Below are positions 1 to 9,102 of a DNA stretch of 64,000 bases, piece after piece. The notes beneath the pieces are model-generated. The model had not been told where the DNA came from. It made no database searches and saw only the letters and a list, made by a program, of their open reading frames with translations. Location of the stretch: NCBI GenBank assembly GCA_947448025.1, contig CANFLV010000005.1:62001-126000 (forward strand), in the 5' to 3' direction. The position numbers were made by a program, and so were the translations under genes. This stretch comes from Oxalobacteraceae bacterium. GTDB taxonomy: Bacteria; Pseudomonadota; Gammaproteobacteria; Burkholderiales; Burkholderiaceae_D. How positions within the stretch are numbered: position 1 is the first letter of the stretch; each line of letters starts with the position of its first letter.

Positions 1-24
1 ATTACCCGAAGCCACCTGGCCACG

Positions 25-2817
25 ATGGATGTACCGGTCGTGAGTTTTACACTCAATGGCCGCGAAGTCACTGCGCGCGCGAACGAGCCGATTATTGAAG
101 TCGCCAAACGCGAAGGCGTGGAAATTCCGCACCTTTGCTACAAGGAAGGCATGGAAGCCGTTGGCAATTGCCGCTCCTGCATGGTCGAAATCAATGGCGA
201 GCGCGTGCTCGCACCATCCTGCTGCCGCAATGCGACTGCGGGCATGAAAGTCACGACCAATAGCGATCGCGCCGTCGCTGCACAGAAGATGGTGCTCGAG
301 CTGCTGCAGTCCGACATGCCTGAAGCCGATTACACGCGTCACAATGAAGTCGATATGTGGTCAGCCAAGCTCGAAGTCGGCAAGCCTCGCTTCCAGGCGC
401 GCGAAAAAGTGCGTCAGGATGCGACTCACGCCGCCATCACGGTCAACCTCGACGCCTGCATCCAGTGCACCCGCTGTGTGCGCGCCTGCCGCGACGAACA
501 GATGAATGATGTGATCGGCCTGGCTTTCCGCGGCGATCAGGCGAAAATTGTGTTCGACATGGACGACCCGATGGGCGCGTCGACTTGCGTAGGCTGCGGC
601 GAATGTGTGCAGGCTTGCCCGACCGGCGCATTGATGCCGGCGCGCGAAGTCGCTCTCTCCGTGCCGGACAAGCAGGTTGAATCCGTCTGCCCGTATTGCG
701 GTGTCGGCTGCCAGCTGACCTACAACGTCAAAGATAACAAGATCCTGTTTGTCGAAGGCCGCGATGGCCCGGCGAACCGCGAGCGCCTGTGCGTGAAGGG
801 CCGTTACGGCTTCGATTACGCAAACCATCCGCATCGCCTGACCGTGCCATTGATCCGTCGTGCCGATGCACCCAAGCGCGGTGACTTCACGATGGACCCG
901 ACGAATGTGCTCGATTACTTTCGCGAAGCGAGCTGGGAAGAGGCGCTGGAACTGGCTGGCAGTAAATTAGCCAAGATCCGCGACAAATTCGGCAAGAAAT
1001 CGCTGGCCGGCTTCGGCTCGGCCAAAGGCAGCAACGAAGAAGCCTACCTGTTCCAGAAGCTCGTGCGCGTCGGTTTCGGCAGCAATAACGTCGACCATTG
1101 CACACGCCTGTGCCATGCCTCGTCGGTCACAGCGTTGCTCGAAGGTATCGGCTCAGGCGCGGTATCGAATCCGGTCATGGACGTGATCAAGGCGGAAGTC
1201 GTCATCATCATCGGTGCGAATCCGACCGTGAACCATCCGGTCGCCGCGACCTGGATCAAGAACGCGGTTGAGAATGGCACCAAGCTCGTGATCATGGATC
1301 CGCGCCGTTCCGAAATGTCGCGCATCGCGCATCGCTTCCTGCAATTCAAGCCCGACACCGACGTCGCGCTGCTGAACGCGATGATGCATGTGATTATCGA
1401 AGAAGGCCTCGTTGATGCCGACTTCATTGCGAACCGTACGCAAGGTTATGACGACCTCGCCAAGAATGTCGCCGGTTACAGCCCGGAATTGATGGCGCCG
1501 ATCTGCGGCATCGATGCCGACACGATTCGTTATGTCGCGCGTCTGTATGCGACTTCGAAAGCGTCGATGATCCTGTGGGGCATGGGCGTGTCCCAGCATA
1601 TCCACGGCACCGACAATGCGCGCTGCCTGATCGCACTGGCACTGATGACCGGCCAGATCGGCAAGCCCGGTTCCGGCCTGCATCCGCTGCGCGGACAGAA
1701 TAATGTGCAGGGCGCTTCCGACGCCGGCCTGATCCCGATGATGTATCCGGATTACCAGCGCGTCACCGAGCCAGCCGTGCAGGCACGTTTCGAAAAAGCC
1801 TGGAAGCTCGACGCCGATACGCTCGATAAAACCCCGGGCCTGACGGTCGTGGAAATCATGCATGCGATCAAGCGCGGCGAAATCCGCGGCATGTACATCA
1901 TGGGCGAAAACCCGGCCATGTCCGACCCGGATGCGAACCATGCACGTGAATCGCTGGCTGCGCTCGATCACCTTGTGGTGCAGGATATTTTCCTCACCGA
2001 GACAGCGTATCTGGCCGACGTGATCCTGCCCGCATCCGCCTTCCCGGAAAAAACCGGTACCTTTACGAACACCGATCGCCTCGTGCAAATGGGTCGTCAG
2101 GCGCTCAATCCGCCGGGCGAAGCGAAGCAGGATTTGTGGATCATCCAGCAAATCGCGCAGCGCGTCGGTCTCGACTGGAACTACGGCCATGTGTCGGAAG
2201 TGTTCGATGAAATGCGCCACACGATGCCAAGTATCGCAGGCATGACTTGGGAGCGTCTCGAGCGCGACCATGCGGTCGTCTATCCTTGCCATGAAGAGGG
2301 CGATGCCGGTGATCCTGTCATCTTCATCCATGACTTCCCGCGTGAGAGCGGTCGTGCGCGCTTCGTGCCGGCCGATATCATCCCGGCCGACGAGCGTCCC
2401 GATACCGAATACCCGATGGTGCTGATCACTGGCCGTCAACTCGAGCACTGGCATACCGGCAGCATGACGCGCCGCACTGCTGTTTTGGACGCGATTGAGC
2501 CGGATCCGGTCGCTTTGATCCATCCGCTCGATCTCGTGGCCATGGGCGGCCAGCCGGGTGACCTGATCACGATCGCCTCGCGTCGCGGCGAAGTCACCTT
2601 GTACGCGCGCGCTGACGACAGCTCGCCACGTGGCGCGGTGTTCGTGCCCTTCTGTTACTACGAAGCGGCGATCAATCGCCTGACCAATGCCGCGCTGGAC
2701 CCGTTCGGCAAAATCCCTGAGTTCAAGTATTGTGCGATCCGTATTACGCTCGGTGGTGAAGCGCCGGTGCAGGGCAGTTATGGCGGCGGACAGGTGCTGG
2801 CAAAGATGGCGCATTGA
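25..2817 (+). CDS. fdhF: Formate dehydrogenase alpha (catalytic) subunit
   Basis: Oxidises formate to CO2 at a bis-pyranopterin Mo or W centre in the cytoplasm. The 930 residues read in order: an N-terminal 2Fe-2S ferredoxin domain (VGNCRSCMVEI near residue 50), an NuoG-like segment, two 4Fe-4S motifs (CIQCTRCVRAC and CVGCGECVQACP), then the catalytic domain with its own cluster (CPYCGVGCQL). TRLCHASS near residue 360 places a Cys, not selenocysteine, as metal ligand, followed by the conserved His. The reading frame is open to the window edge, so the true start may lie upstream; no clear ribosome site precedes this ATG. The diaphorase subunits of NAD-linked enzymes are not in the window, so the electron acceptor is unknown. 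Downstream fdhD and tupBCA suggest a tungsten enzyme. Confidence 0.9.
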   Translation: MDVPVVSFTLNGREVTARANEPIIEVAKREGVEIPHLCYKEGMEAVGNCRSCMVEINGERVLAPSCCRNATAGMKVTTNSDRAVAAQKMVLELLQSDMPEADYTRHNEVDMWSAKLEVGKPRFQAREKVRQDATHAAITVNLDACIQCTRCVRACRDEQMNDVIGLAFRGDQAKIVFDMDDPMGASTCVGCGECVQACPTGALMPAREVALSVPDKQVESVCPYCGVGCQLTYNVKDNKILFVEGRDGPANRERLCVKGRYGFDYANHPHRLTVPLIRRADAPKRGDFTMDPTNVLDYFREASWEEALELAGSKLAKIRDKFGKKSLAGFGSAKGSNEEAYLFQKLVRVGFGSNNVDHCTRLCHASSVTALLEGIGSGAVSNPVMDVIKAEVVIIIGANPTVNHPVAATWIKNAVENGTKLVIMDPRRSEMSRIAHRFLQFKPDTDVALLNAMMHVIIEEGLVDADFIANRTQGYDDLAKNVAGYSPELMAPICGIDADTIRYVARLYATSKASMILWGMGVSQHIHGTDNARCLIALALMTGQIGKPGSGLHPLRGQNNVQGASDAGLIPMMYPDYQRVTEPAVQARFEKAWKLDADTLDKTPGLTVVEIMHAIKRGEIRGMYIMGENPAMSDPDANHARESLAALDHLVVQDIFLTETAYLADVILPASAFPEKTGTFTNTDRLVQMGRQALNPPGEAKQDLWIIQQIAQRVGLDWNYGHVSEVFDEMRHTMPSIAGMTWERLERDHAVVYPCHEEGDAGDPVIFIHDFPRESGRARFVPADIIPADERPDTEYPMVLITGRQLEHWHTGSMTRRTAVLDAIEPDPVALIHPLDLVAMGGQPGDLITIASRRGEVTLYARADDSSPRGAVFVPFCYYEAAINRLTNAALDPFGKIPEFKYCAIRITLGGEAPVQGSYGGGQVLAKMAH

Positions 2818-2818
2818 A

Positions 2819-3679
2819 GTGATTGAGTCGAGTTTTGATGTGCACGCCGACCGACCGCTGCTGTCGGCGGCGATTGCACCGCTGACCCACGAAGTCGAGG
2901 TGCTCGACGAGCGGGGTCGCAGTTCGATTATTGCGATTCCGGCGGAACGACCACTGACGGTCTATGTCGACAAACGCGAACTCGTCACGCTCATGACGCT
3001 GGGTGCGAATCCGGAAGCGCTGGTGCTGGGTTTCCTGCGCAATCAACGCCTGGTGCGCTCACTCTCCGACATTGTCTCGGTGCAGGTTGACTGGTCGGTC
3101 GATGCGGTGGCCGTGACGACGCGCAATGGTATCGCCGACATCGAGGAACGCACTGCGAAAAAAGTCGTCACGACCGGCTGCGGGCAGGGCTCGGTGTATG
3201 GTGGCCTGATGGATGAAGTCGATACAATTGTGCTGCCGGCTGAGGCACGCATGCGCCAATCCGTGCTGTATCGGATCGTCGACACGATCCGCACGCAGTC
3301 TTCGATTTACAAGCAGGCGGGATCGGTGCATGGCTGCGCCTTGTTCGATGCGCAGGGCACGCTCTTGCATTTCATTGAAGACGTCGGTCGCCACAATGCG
3401 GTCGATGCAATCGCTGGCAAGATGTGGCTGGATGACATGCACGGCGATGACAAGATTTTCTACACGACCGGCCGGCTCACGTCGGAAATGGTGATCAAGG
3501 GTGCGCAGATGGGCATACCTTTCCTGCTATCGCGCTCGGGCACGACGCAGATGGGACACATGGTCGCCGACAAGCTCAACATGTCCTTACTGGCGCGCTG
3601 CAGTGGCAAGCATTTTCTGCTTTTGACTGGCAAGGATCGCCTTGTGTTTGAGCCGGAATTGCTGAGCCCAATCACTTAA
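2819..3679 (+). CDS. fdhD: Formate dehydrogenase accessory sulfurtransferase FdhD
   Basis: FdhD carries sulfur from IscS to the bis-MGD cofactor of formate dehydrogenase and is needed for activity. Family hallmarks visible: the Cys-containing loop TTGCGQGSV, the GSVHGCALF segment, the EDVGRHNAVDAI signature and the C-terminal SRSGTTQMG stretch. The gene follows the dehydrogenase directly. The start is uncertain: GTG at 2819, right after the fdhF stop, gives 286 residues, the family length; an in-frame ATG at 2780 would overlap fdhF by 38 bases. Its placement confirms that the upstream gene is a formate dehydrogenase and not another member of the molybdopterin oxidoreductase superfamily. Confidence 0.9.
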   Translation: MIESSFDVHADRPLLSAAIAPLTHEVEVLDERGRSSIIAIPAERPLTVYVDKRELVTLMTLGANPEALVLGFLRNQRLVRSLSDIVSVQVDWSVDAVAVTTRNGIADIEERTAKKVVTTGCGQGSVYGGLMDEVDTIVLPAEARMRQSVLYRIVDTIRTQSSIYKQAGSVHGCALFDAQGTLLHFIEDVGRHNAVDAIAGKMWLDDMHGDDKIFYTTGRLTSEMVIKGAQMGIPFLLSRSGTTQMGHMVADKLNMSLLARCSGKHFLLLTGKDRLVFEPELLSPIT

Positions 3680-3682
3680 GTC

Positions 3683-4390
3683 ATGGCACTGTCTGACGCT
3701 CTGCGCGATGCGCTGATCCTGCTGCTGTCCGGTGATGCCGCGCTGTGGCAGATCATCTGGGTTTCCCTTAAAACGACTTTACTGGCACTGCTGCTGGCGA
3801 CCCCGCCGGCGATCGTGTTCGGCTATGCGCTGGCGAGCACGCGCTTCCCCGGGCGGCGCGTACTGATCTGGCTGGCGCAAGCCGCGCTGTCGATTCCTAC
3901 GGTATTGATCGGCCTGCTGCTCTACCTGATGCTGTCGCGTCAGGGGCCGATGGGGCATCTGCACTGGTTGTTTTCGCAAACGGCGATCATCGCCGGTCAA
4001 TGCCTGATCGCCATTCCTGTGCTGCTGGCCTTTACGCTCGCGGCTGTCCAGGCGCTCGATCCGCGTCTCGCGGAAACCGCGATCTCGCTGGGCGCGTCGC
4101 GCTGGCGCGTGATGCTGACCGTCCTGCATGAAGCGCGCTTTGGCGTGATGGCCGCCGTGATCAATGGCTTCGGCCGCGTGATTTCGGAAGTCGGCTGCGC
4201 CATGATGGTCGGCGGGAATATCGAAGGCGCGACGCGCACGATCACGACAGCCATCGCACTGGAAACCAGCAAGGGCGAATTCGCCCAGGGCATTGCGCTC
4301 GGTCTGGTGCTGATCCTGTTCGCCTTGCTGATCAATGCCGGTCTGCTGTTGGTGCAAGGCGACCTGCGCGCTGCGCGAGGTGTGTCATGA
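3683..4390 (+). CDS. tupB: Tungstate ABC transporter permease TupB
   Basis: Inner-membrane permease, 235 residues, with about five or six hydrophobic segments. The EAA loop is visible as ETAISLGASRWRVML followed by NGFGRVISEVG, the pattern of TupB/WtpB oxyanion permeases. It starts three bases after fdhD and overlaps tupC by ATGA. The assignment to tungstate rather than molybdate or sulfate rests mainly on the binding protein encoded two genes downstream, which has the TupA sequence pattern. Next to a formate dehydrogenase it probably supplies the metal for that enzyme. Confidence 0.85.
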   Translation: MALSDALRDALILLLSGDAALWQIIWVSLKTTLLALLLATPPAIVFGYALASTRFPGRRVLIWLAQAALSIPTVLIGLLLYLMLSRQGPMGHLHWLFSQTAIIAGQCLIAIPVLLAFTLAAVQALDPRLAETAISLGASRWRVMLTVLHEARFGVMAAVINGFGRVISEVGCAMMVGGNIEGATRTITTAIALETSKGEFAQGIALGLVLILFALLINAGLLLVQGDLRAARGVS

Positions 4391-5046
4391 GCGCCTTGCT
4401 GTCGATTGCACGCCTGCGCAAACGCCATGGCGAGCGACTCTTGCTCGATATCGCAGACTTCCAGCTCGATGCCGGCTGCGCCTATGTCCTGACCGGTGTG
4501 AACGGCGTGGGCAAGAGTAGTTTATTGCGCATACTCTGCGGCCTTGAAGCGGCGGACATCGACGGCGCGGTCTTTCTTGGAGAGCCACAAAGCTTCACGC
4601 CATTCCCTTCGGCCATGCGTAGGGCAATCGCTTATGTGCACCAGCATCCGGTGATGTTTTCCACCAGCGTCACAGCCAATATCGCTTACGGCTTGAAGGC
4701 CCGTGGTTTGGGTCGGGGTGAGATCGCCGCGCGCGTCGACGAAGCGATCGCCTGGTCTGGTATCGGCCATTTGCGGGAACGCCATCCGACGGTCTTGTCG
4801 GGCGGTGAAAAGCAGCGCGTGGCACTGGCGCGCGCGCGCGTGCTGCAGCCAAAAATCCTCTTGCTTGACGAGCCCACCGCGAACCTCGACGGCGCCGCGC
4901 GCGAACAAGTGATCGCGCTGATCCCGACCCTGACCGAGGCCGGTTGCAGCGTCGTGATGGCGTGTCATGACCGCGACCTGATCAGCCAGCCGGGCGTGCG
5001 GCGCTGGAAGCTGCGTGACGCGGCGCTCGAATTACGTTATCTATAA
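4387..5046 (+). CDS. tupC: Tungstate ABC transporter ATP-binding protein TupC
   Basis: Cytoplasmic ATPase of the tungstate importer, 219 residues. Walker A is GVNGVGKSSLL near residue 39, the Q-loop lies in AYVHQHPVMF, the signature is LSGGEKQRVALARA, and Walker B is ILLLDEPTANLD, followed by the switch His in CHDRD. It is short because it lacks the C-terminal TOBE/molybdate-sensing domain found in ModC; this is usual for TupC. Its ATG lies within the tupB stop (ATGA), so the two are translationally coupled. The Walker A first glycine region (GVNGVGKSS) is slightly variant but complete. Confidence 0.88.
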   Translation: MSALLSIARLRKRHGERLLLDIADFQLDAGCAYVLTGVNGVGKSSLLRILCGLEAADIDGAVFLGEPQSFTPFPSAMRRAIAYVHQHPVMFSTSVTANIAYGLKARGLGRGEIAARVDEAIAWSGIGHLRERHPTVLSGGEKQRVALARARVLQPKILLLDEPTANLDGAAREQVIALIPTLTEAGCSVVMACHDRDLISQPGVRRWKLRDAALELRYL

Positions 5047-5066
5047 AATCAATGAAGGAGAAAATG

Positions 5067-5891
5067 ATGAAAGCATTATTTAAGCGACTCACCGTCCTCG
5101 CCGCCATGGCCTGCACCTTTGGCGCAGGCATCGCACCCGCGCAAGCGCAGGGTGTGCTGAAGCTGTCGACCACGACCAGCACCGATAACTCCGGTCTGCT
5201 CAAAGTCTTGCTGCCCGCATTCGAAGCGCAGTCCGGCCTGAAGGTGCAAGTCATTTCAGTCGGCACCGGCAAGGCGCTTGAGCTTGCCAAGAATGGCGAC
5301 GTCGATGTCACGCTCGTGCATGCGCGTGCTGCCGAAGACCAGTTCATGGCCGAAGGTCACGGCGTGAATCGTCGCGACGTGATGTATAACGATTTCATCA
5401 TCGTCGGCCCGGTCGCTGATCCGGCTGGCTTGAAGGGTAGCCACGACGTCGCCCAGGCATTGAAGAAAATCCTCGCCGCCAAGGCAAAATTCATTTCACG
5501 CGGCGATAACTCCGGTACCGACCAGATGGAAAAAGCTTACTGGAAAGACGTCGGCAGTCGTCCCGCAGGTCCGCTCTACCTATCCGCAGGTCTGGGCATG
5601 GGTGAAGTACTGACCATGGCCGCAGAATTGCAAGCCTATACCCTGACCGACCGCGCCACCTATGCCGCCTATCGTGCGCGCACCGGCCTGGCCATCCTGG
5701 TCGAAGGCGATCCGAAAATGTTCAATCCGTATGGCATCATTGCGGTGAATCCAAAAAAATATCCCGGCATTAATTATCAGGGCGCGATGCGTCTGATCGA
5801 CTGGATCACGTCTGACGACGGCCGCAAGAAGATCGCCGGCTTCAAGGTCGAAGGCCAGCAAATGTTTTTCCCTACTGTTGAGGGCAAGTGA
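5067..5891 (+). CDS. tupA: Tungstate-binding periplasmic protein TupA
   Basis: High-affinity periplasmic tungstate receptor. A Sec signal peptide (KRLTVLAAMACTFG to AQAQG) precedes the conserved core LSTTTSTDNSGLL, VISVGTGKALELAKNGDVDV, the LVHAR motif and MYNDFIIVGP, all diagnostic for TupA rather than ModA. GDNSGTD later supplies further oxyanion contacts. Start choice: AAGGAG at 5055-5060 places the ATG at 5067 at the best distance; ATGs at 5064 and 5052 are alternatives, the latter lying before the ribosome site. It is the last recognisable gene of the fdhF-fdhD-tupBCA operon. The order permease-ATPase-receptor is unusual, since tupA usually comes first. Confidence 0.9.
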   Translation: MKALFKRLTVLAAMACTFGAGIAPAQAQGVLKLSTTTSTDNSGLLKVLLPAFEAQSGLKVQVISVGTGKALELAKNGDVDVTLVHARAAEDQFMAEGHGVNRRDVMYNDFIIVGPVADPAGLKGSHDVAQALKKILAAKAKFISRGDNSGTDQMEKAYWKDVGSRPAGPLYLSAGLGMGEVLTMAAELQAYTLTDRATYAAYRARTGLAILVEGDPKMFNPYGIIAVNPKKYPGINYQGAMRLIDWITSDDGRKKIAGFKVEGQQMFFPTVEGK

Positions 5892-5906
5892 GATGAAGCA
5901 GCACAC

Positions 5907-6311
5907 ATGAATGAATTTACCGAATCCAGCGGCGACAGTCCGGCCGAGCGTCCGTGGATCGTCCTCGGCACGACCTATGATGTTGAGGCATGGATCGACA
6001 ATTACAATCGTGAGCTGCAATACAGTATCGGCAACGCCAGGACTGGCGGTTACGGCATCTGTTTCCGGCTTGAGGCGGGCGGCGAGATCTACTTGCACAC
6101 GAATGGCGACGGCGACATCATGCTCGATGTTTTGCCAGACGCGCAGTGGGTCGCGCCGCTGATCACTGCCGCTACATCGGTGCCTGATCTTGGCCGTCAG
6201 GTCTGGGCCTTGCCCGGCGACTGCCTGACGCAGCTCATTTTCGGCCTGAGCAGCCTGATTGCCTCGACCCGAATCGTCCTAAGTCATGACTTTCGCATGA
6301 AAAAATTGTAA
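5907..6311 (+). CDS. Hypothetical protein after tupA
   Basis: 134 residues, not recognised. It starts 15 bases after tupA on the same strand and probably belongs to the formate dehydrogenase/tungstate operon. No signal peptide or membrane segment is visible. The composition is acidic in the middle (EIYLHTNGDGDIMLDVLPD) and the last third is more hydrophobic (LTQLIFGLSSLIAS), ending in basic FRMKKL. It does not resemble FdsD, the small subunit of NAD-linked formate dehydrogenase, which is about half this size. A role in formate dehydrogenase maturation is possible from position only. Codon use looks like that of its neighbours, so it is likely a real gene. Confidence 0.6.
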   Translation: MNEFTESSGDSPAERPWIVLGTTYDVEAWIDNYNRELQYSIGNARTGGYGICFRLEAGGEIYLHTNGDGDIMLDVLPDAQWVAPLITAATSVPDLGRQVWALPGDCLTQLIFGLSSLIASTRIVLSHDFRMKKL

Positions 6312-6383
6312 GGCAAGAGTTTTCCTGCCCTGATCTCGCGTAGAATTTCCGCTCATAATTTGTGCCGATAATTACGGCGAAAC

Positions 6384-6421
6384 GAGTTTGCTTCGAAAAA
6401 ATGCGAAGCGTGCTCTTTTTT
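6384..6421 (+). terminator. Probable rho-independent terminator
   Basis: An imperfect 12-bp stem (GAGTTTGCTTCG paired with CGAAGCGTGCTC, inner six pairs perfect) around an A-rich loop is followed by six T residues. It closes the fdhF-tupA operon ahead of pbpG. Confidence 0.5.
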
Positions 6422-6501
6422 GCCGTCAACGATGAGCTCTTCAGCAGCGTTGTTGAACTATCGCACCTTGCTGCCTATGCTTTTGAAAGACACCGCTTCC
6501 C

Positions 6502-7389
6502 ATGTTGAAAAAATGTTTTGCCTCGCTACTGCTCATCTGTGCCACGTCTGCATTTGCAGTACCGTTCAGTTCCCAATCCGCCCTAGTGATTGAAGAAGGC
6601 AGCGGCAAAATCCTGCTCGAAAAGAATTCGGACAAGGTCGTCTCGATCGCATCGCTGACGAAACTGATGACTGCCATGGTCGCTCTTGACGCCAAGCCGG
6701 ATATGGAAGAAGCCATCACTATCCAGCAAAGCGATGTCGACATGCTCAAGCACAGCAGCTCGCGTCTACCAGTCGGCGTGACCTTGCCACGCAAGGACAT
6801 CCTGCACCTCGCGTTGATGTCGTCTGAAAATCGTGCCGCCGCCTCGCTGGCGCGCACTTACCCGGGTGGTAATGCCGCCTTCCTGCTCGCCATGCAAGCC
6901 AAGCTGAAATCGCTGGGCATGACGCAAACCGTGATCGAAGAGCCGACCGGTCTGTCGCCGCACAATATTTCGACGGCTGGTGACCTGATCAAGATGGCGA
7001 TTGCCGCCGGCAGCTATCCCGAAATCGCCCAGGCAACGACGGACACACGCGACCGGTTCAGCATCAATGGCCGGCAGACCGAATACCACAATACCAATCA
7101 TTTCGTCGGCCAAAAGGGCTGGGATATTTTGCTGTCGAAAACCGGCTACACGCTGGAAGCTGGTCGCTGTCTCGTCATGCGCATGAAGTCGGCTGGAAAG
7201 AATGTCGTGCTGGTTTTGCTGAACGCGAAAGCCTCGCAAGGCCGCAGCTTTGATGCGGTGCAAATCCAGCGCTTCCTGACAGGTGTGACGACGCCAATGC
7301 CAAGAACATCGGTACGTCAGGTCGCCTCGCGCCCGGTCAAACGTAATGTACGTCATCGCGCCAAGCCGATGCAGGTCGCGAATCTGTAA
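6502..7389 (+). CDS. pbpG: D-alanyl-D-alanine endopeptidase (PBP7 type)
   Basis: Periplasmic serine peptidase of the S11 family that cleaves D-Ala-meso-DAP cross-links in peptidoglycan. A signal peptide (KKCFASLLLICATSAFA) is followed by the three active-site motifs at normal spacing: SLTK (Ser51, Lys54), SEN (Ser108, Asn110) and KTG (213-215). The 295-residue length and the basic, probably membrane-peripheral C-terminus (RPVKRNVRHRAK) fit PbpG rather than the larger DacA carboxypeptidases. It has its own upstream region of 190 bases and no functional link with its neighbours is evident. Confidence 0.88.
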   Translation: MLKKCFASLLLICATSAFAVPFSSQSALVIEEGSGKILLEKNSDKVVSIASLTKLMTAMVALDAKPDMEEAITIQQSDVDMLKHSSSRLPVGVTLPRKDILHLALMSSENRAAASLARTYPGGNAAFLLAMQAKLKSLGMTQTVIEEPTGLSPHNISTAGDLIKMAIAAGSYPEIAQATTDTRDRFSINGRQTEYHNTNHFVGQKGWDILLSKTGYTLEAGRCLVMRMKSAGKNVVLVLLNAKASQGRSFDAVQIQRFLTGVTTPMPRTSVRQVASRPVKRNVRHRAKPMQVANL

Positions 7390-7435
7390 TGAGACAAGGG
7401 CGGTCATCGCCGCCCCCTGTTACTGGTTCAAGCCA

Positions 7436-7651
7436 TCAATGGTGGTGTGACCAGCCCGTACCGCCCGAGGCCAGATAAGAATCCACGATGTTTTTCTGGC
7501 CGGTCGCGTGCAGCAAGACCTGGCCGCAGCTGCAGATCCCCTGATACGGATGGATGTGCGAGCAGGCCGAGACCTTTTGCAAATAGACGGTAACGGGTTT
7601 GGCGCAGGCCTTGCATTTGAAGGTCAATGTGCGCGATGGTTTCAGACTCAT
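7436..7651 (-). CDS. Small zinc-ribbon-like protein
   Basis: 71 residues, function unknown. Four cysteines are arranged as CKAC (residues 13-16) and CSCG (residues 42-44), the spacing of a compact zinc ribbon, and the C-terminus is WSHHH. AAGGA ends five bases before the ATG on the minus strand, supporting translation. A longer overlapping frame lacks this cysteine arrangement and was not chosen. It is convergent with pbpG. It could be a small regulator or a nucleic-acid-binding ribbon, but nothing in the context decides this. Confidence 0.6.
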   Translation of the reverse strand: MSLKPSRTLTFKCKACAKPVTVYLQKVSACSHIHPYQGICSCGQVLLHATGQKNIVDSYLASGGTGWSHHH

Positions 7652-7724
7652 GGCATTCCTTGTTCAATATCGTGTGCGGTGAAGGTTCGCGCTGCGACGA
7701 ACCGGCCGACGATTTTACCTGCTT

Positions 7725-8873
7725 CTATTCAGCCACCGTCTTCTTTTCCATTTTCGCATTGCTGTACCCGCCCGCCAGCAACAGCAGCGCGCTGCTCCAG
7801 AAAATCGGATACACCCCGAACGCCGCCCCGAGCGAGCCGAACAGCATCGGCACCATAATCTGCGTAAATTTATTCACCGTCAGCCGCAAACCCAGCGCTT
7901 CGCCGGCGCGTCCCGGTGGCGACTGGTTGTAGATCAGGATGATCGACAGCGGCTGGCCGCAGCCCAGCGCGAGTCCCAGCAAAAATGAGATCGCCGCAAG
8001 AATCAGCGGCTGCTCGAACACCGGAAACAGCAGGAAGGTCATGCCCGCCATGAGCAGGCACCAGGTCAAGATGCGCGTTTCGCCAAAGCGCCTGGCCATG
8101 TGCGGCATCCACAGGCGCACGACAAACGCGGCCGCCGCCTGCATGCCGATGATGACGCCGATGAGCGAAGCGGACAGACCGATCGAACGACCATGAATCG
8201 GCATGTAGAAATTGAACAGGTCGATGCCGGTGACGATCATGCCGCCTGTGAGCAGGGTATTGCGCAGGCGCGGGTCGGTCAGCAAATCGCGCACGCTGCC
8301 GGCGACCTTTTCCGCCTTGCTGATGATTTTAGCGGGAATGAAGCCGTAGTAGAACAGCAGCGAGATGCCCGGAATCAGCGCGATCGCGACCAGGGTGTAA
8401 TAGGTATTGGTATAGCCAACGCGATCGACCAGAAAGCCGACCAGCATCGGCCCGAGCATGCCGGAGATCGCCGCACCAAGGCTGAAGGTGCCGAAATTGC
8501 TGGTGCGCTCACTGGCGTCGCCGAGTGAGCCGATCAGGTTATGCGACGCGACATGAAAGAAGATATTGGCAATGCCGACCAAGGCAGCTGAGACGAACAG
8601 CGCTGGCATGCGCGGGAAGATCGCCGGGATCATCAGGCTGATGCACATGCCGAAAGAGCCGAGGATGAGCGGCCGGCGCACGCCATGACGGTCCGAGTAG
8701 CGCCCCGCATACACCGCCAGCATCAGCGGAAAAATCGCATACATCGAAATCAGCACGCCGATCATCATCGGACTCGCCTTTAGCTCGATGGCATACAGCG
8801 CCACCAGCATCCGGTTACCTTTCATGGCGATCTGGTTCAGGACCGTAAAGAAGACAGTGATATAGACGGCCAT
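7725..8873 (-). CDS. Major facilitator superfamily transporter
   Basis: About 382 residues and 12 predicted membrane segments. The MFS signature between segments 2 and 3 reads AGRYSDRHGVRRPLILGS. The start at MAVYITVFFTVLNQ is chosen because the upstream extension of the same frame is hydrophilic and not MFS-like. The substrate is unknown; the shape fits a drug/metabolite antiporter. An operator-like site of the regulon described here (9003-9027) lies just upstream, next to a TATAAT on the minus strand at 8983-8978, so the transporter is probably controlled together with the catabolic region. It could import a substrate or expel toxic intermediates. Confidence 0.8.
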   Translation of the reverse strand: MAVYITVFFTVLNQIAMKGNRMLVALYAIELKASPMMIGVLISMYAIFPLMLAVYAGRYSDRHGVRRPLILGSFGMCISLMIPAIFPRMPALFVSAALVGIANIFFHVASHNLIGSLGDASERTSNFGTFSLGAAISGMLGPMLVGFLVDRVGYTNTYYTLVAIALIPGISLLFYYGFIPAKIISKAEKVAGSVRDLLTDPRLRNTLLTGGMIVTGIDLFNFYMPIHGRSIGLSASLIGVIIGMQAAAAFVVRLWMPHMARRFGETRILTWCLLMAGMTFLLFPVFEQPLILAAISFLLGLALGCGQPLSIILIYNQSPPGRAGEALGLRLTVNKFTQIMVPMLFGSLGAAFGVYPIFWSSALLLLAGGYSNAKMEKKTVAE

Positions 8874-8977
8874 GGTGCTTTTTTCTGTAAATGAAGATGG
8901 ATCGCCGTAAAATGCCATATGCTGCAACGGAGTATGCAAACGCGCATGGCTTGCTTGACGCTGGCGCATGCGGGAAT

Positions 8978-9027
8978 TTATTATAGCAGCGTACTGATAT
9001 GCAGACTTATGTTCCATATATAAGAAC
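8978..9027 (-). promoter_or_regulatory. IclR-type operator and promoter for the MFS gene
   Basis: On the plus strand AGACT-N3-GTTCC-N7-AGAAC occupies 9003-9027. Read on the minus strand the inverted pair faces the gene and is followed 20 bases later by TATAAT (8983-8978) with a poor -35, as expected for an activated promoter. The first half-site is degenerate. Confidence 0.5.
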
Positions 9028-9102
9028 AGCGGGAGATGCCATCGTACGCCCATCGCGCTACCCTATCCCTGTGTCCCTGACGACCTTATAAAACGCTGAT
9101 CC

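Noticed and set aside
1153-2814. 553-codon frame on the minus strand inside fdhF
   Set aside because: It mirrors the codon bias of fdhF, is His/Arg-rich without domains, and the plus-strand gene is unmistakable. The same holds for 45311-47017 and 21542-22888.
7428-7667. 79-codon minus-strand frame overlapping the zinc-ribbon gene
   Set aside because: It lacks the CxxC/CxC arrangement and a well-spaced ribosome site; the 71-codon frame has both.
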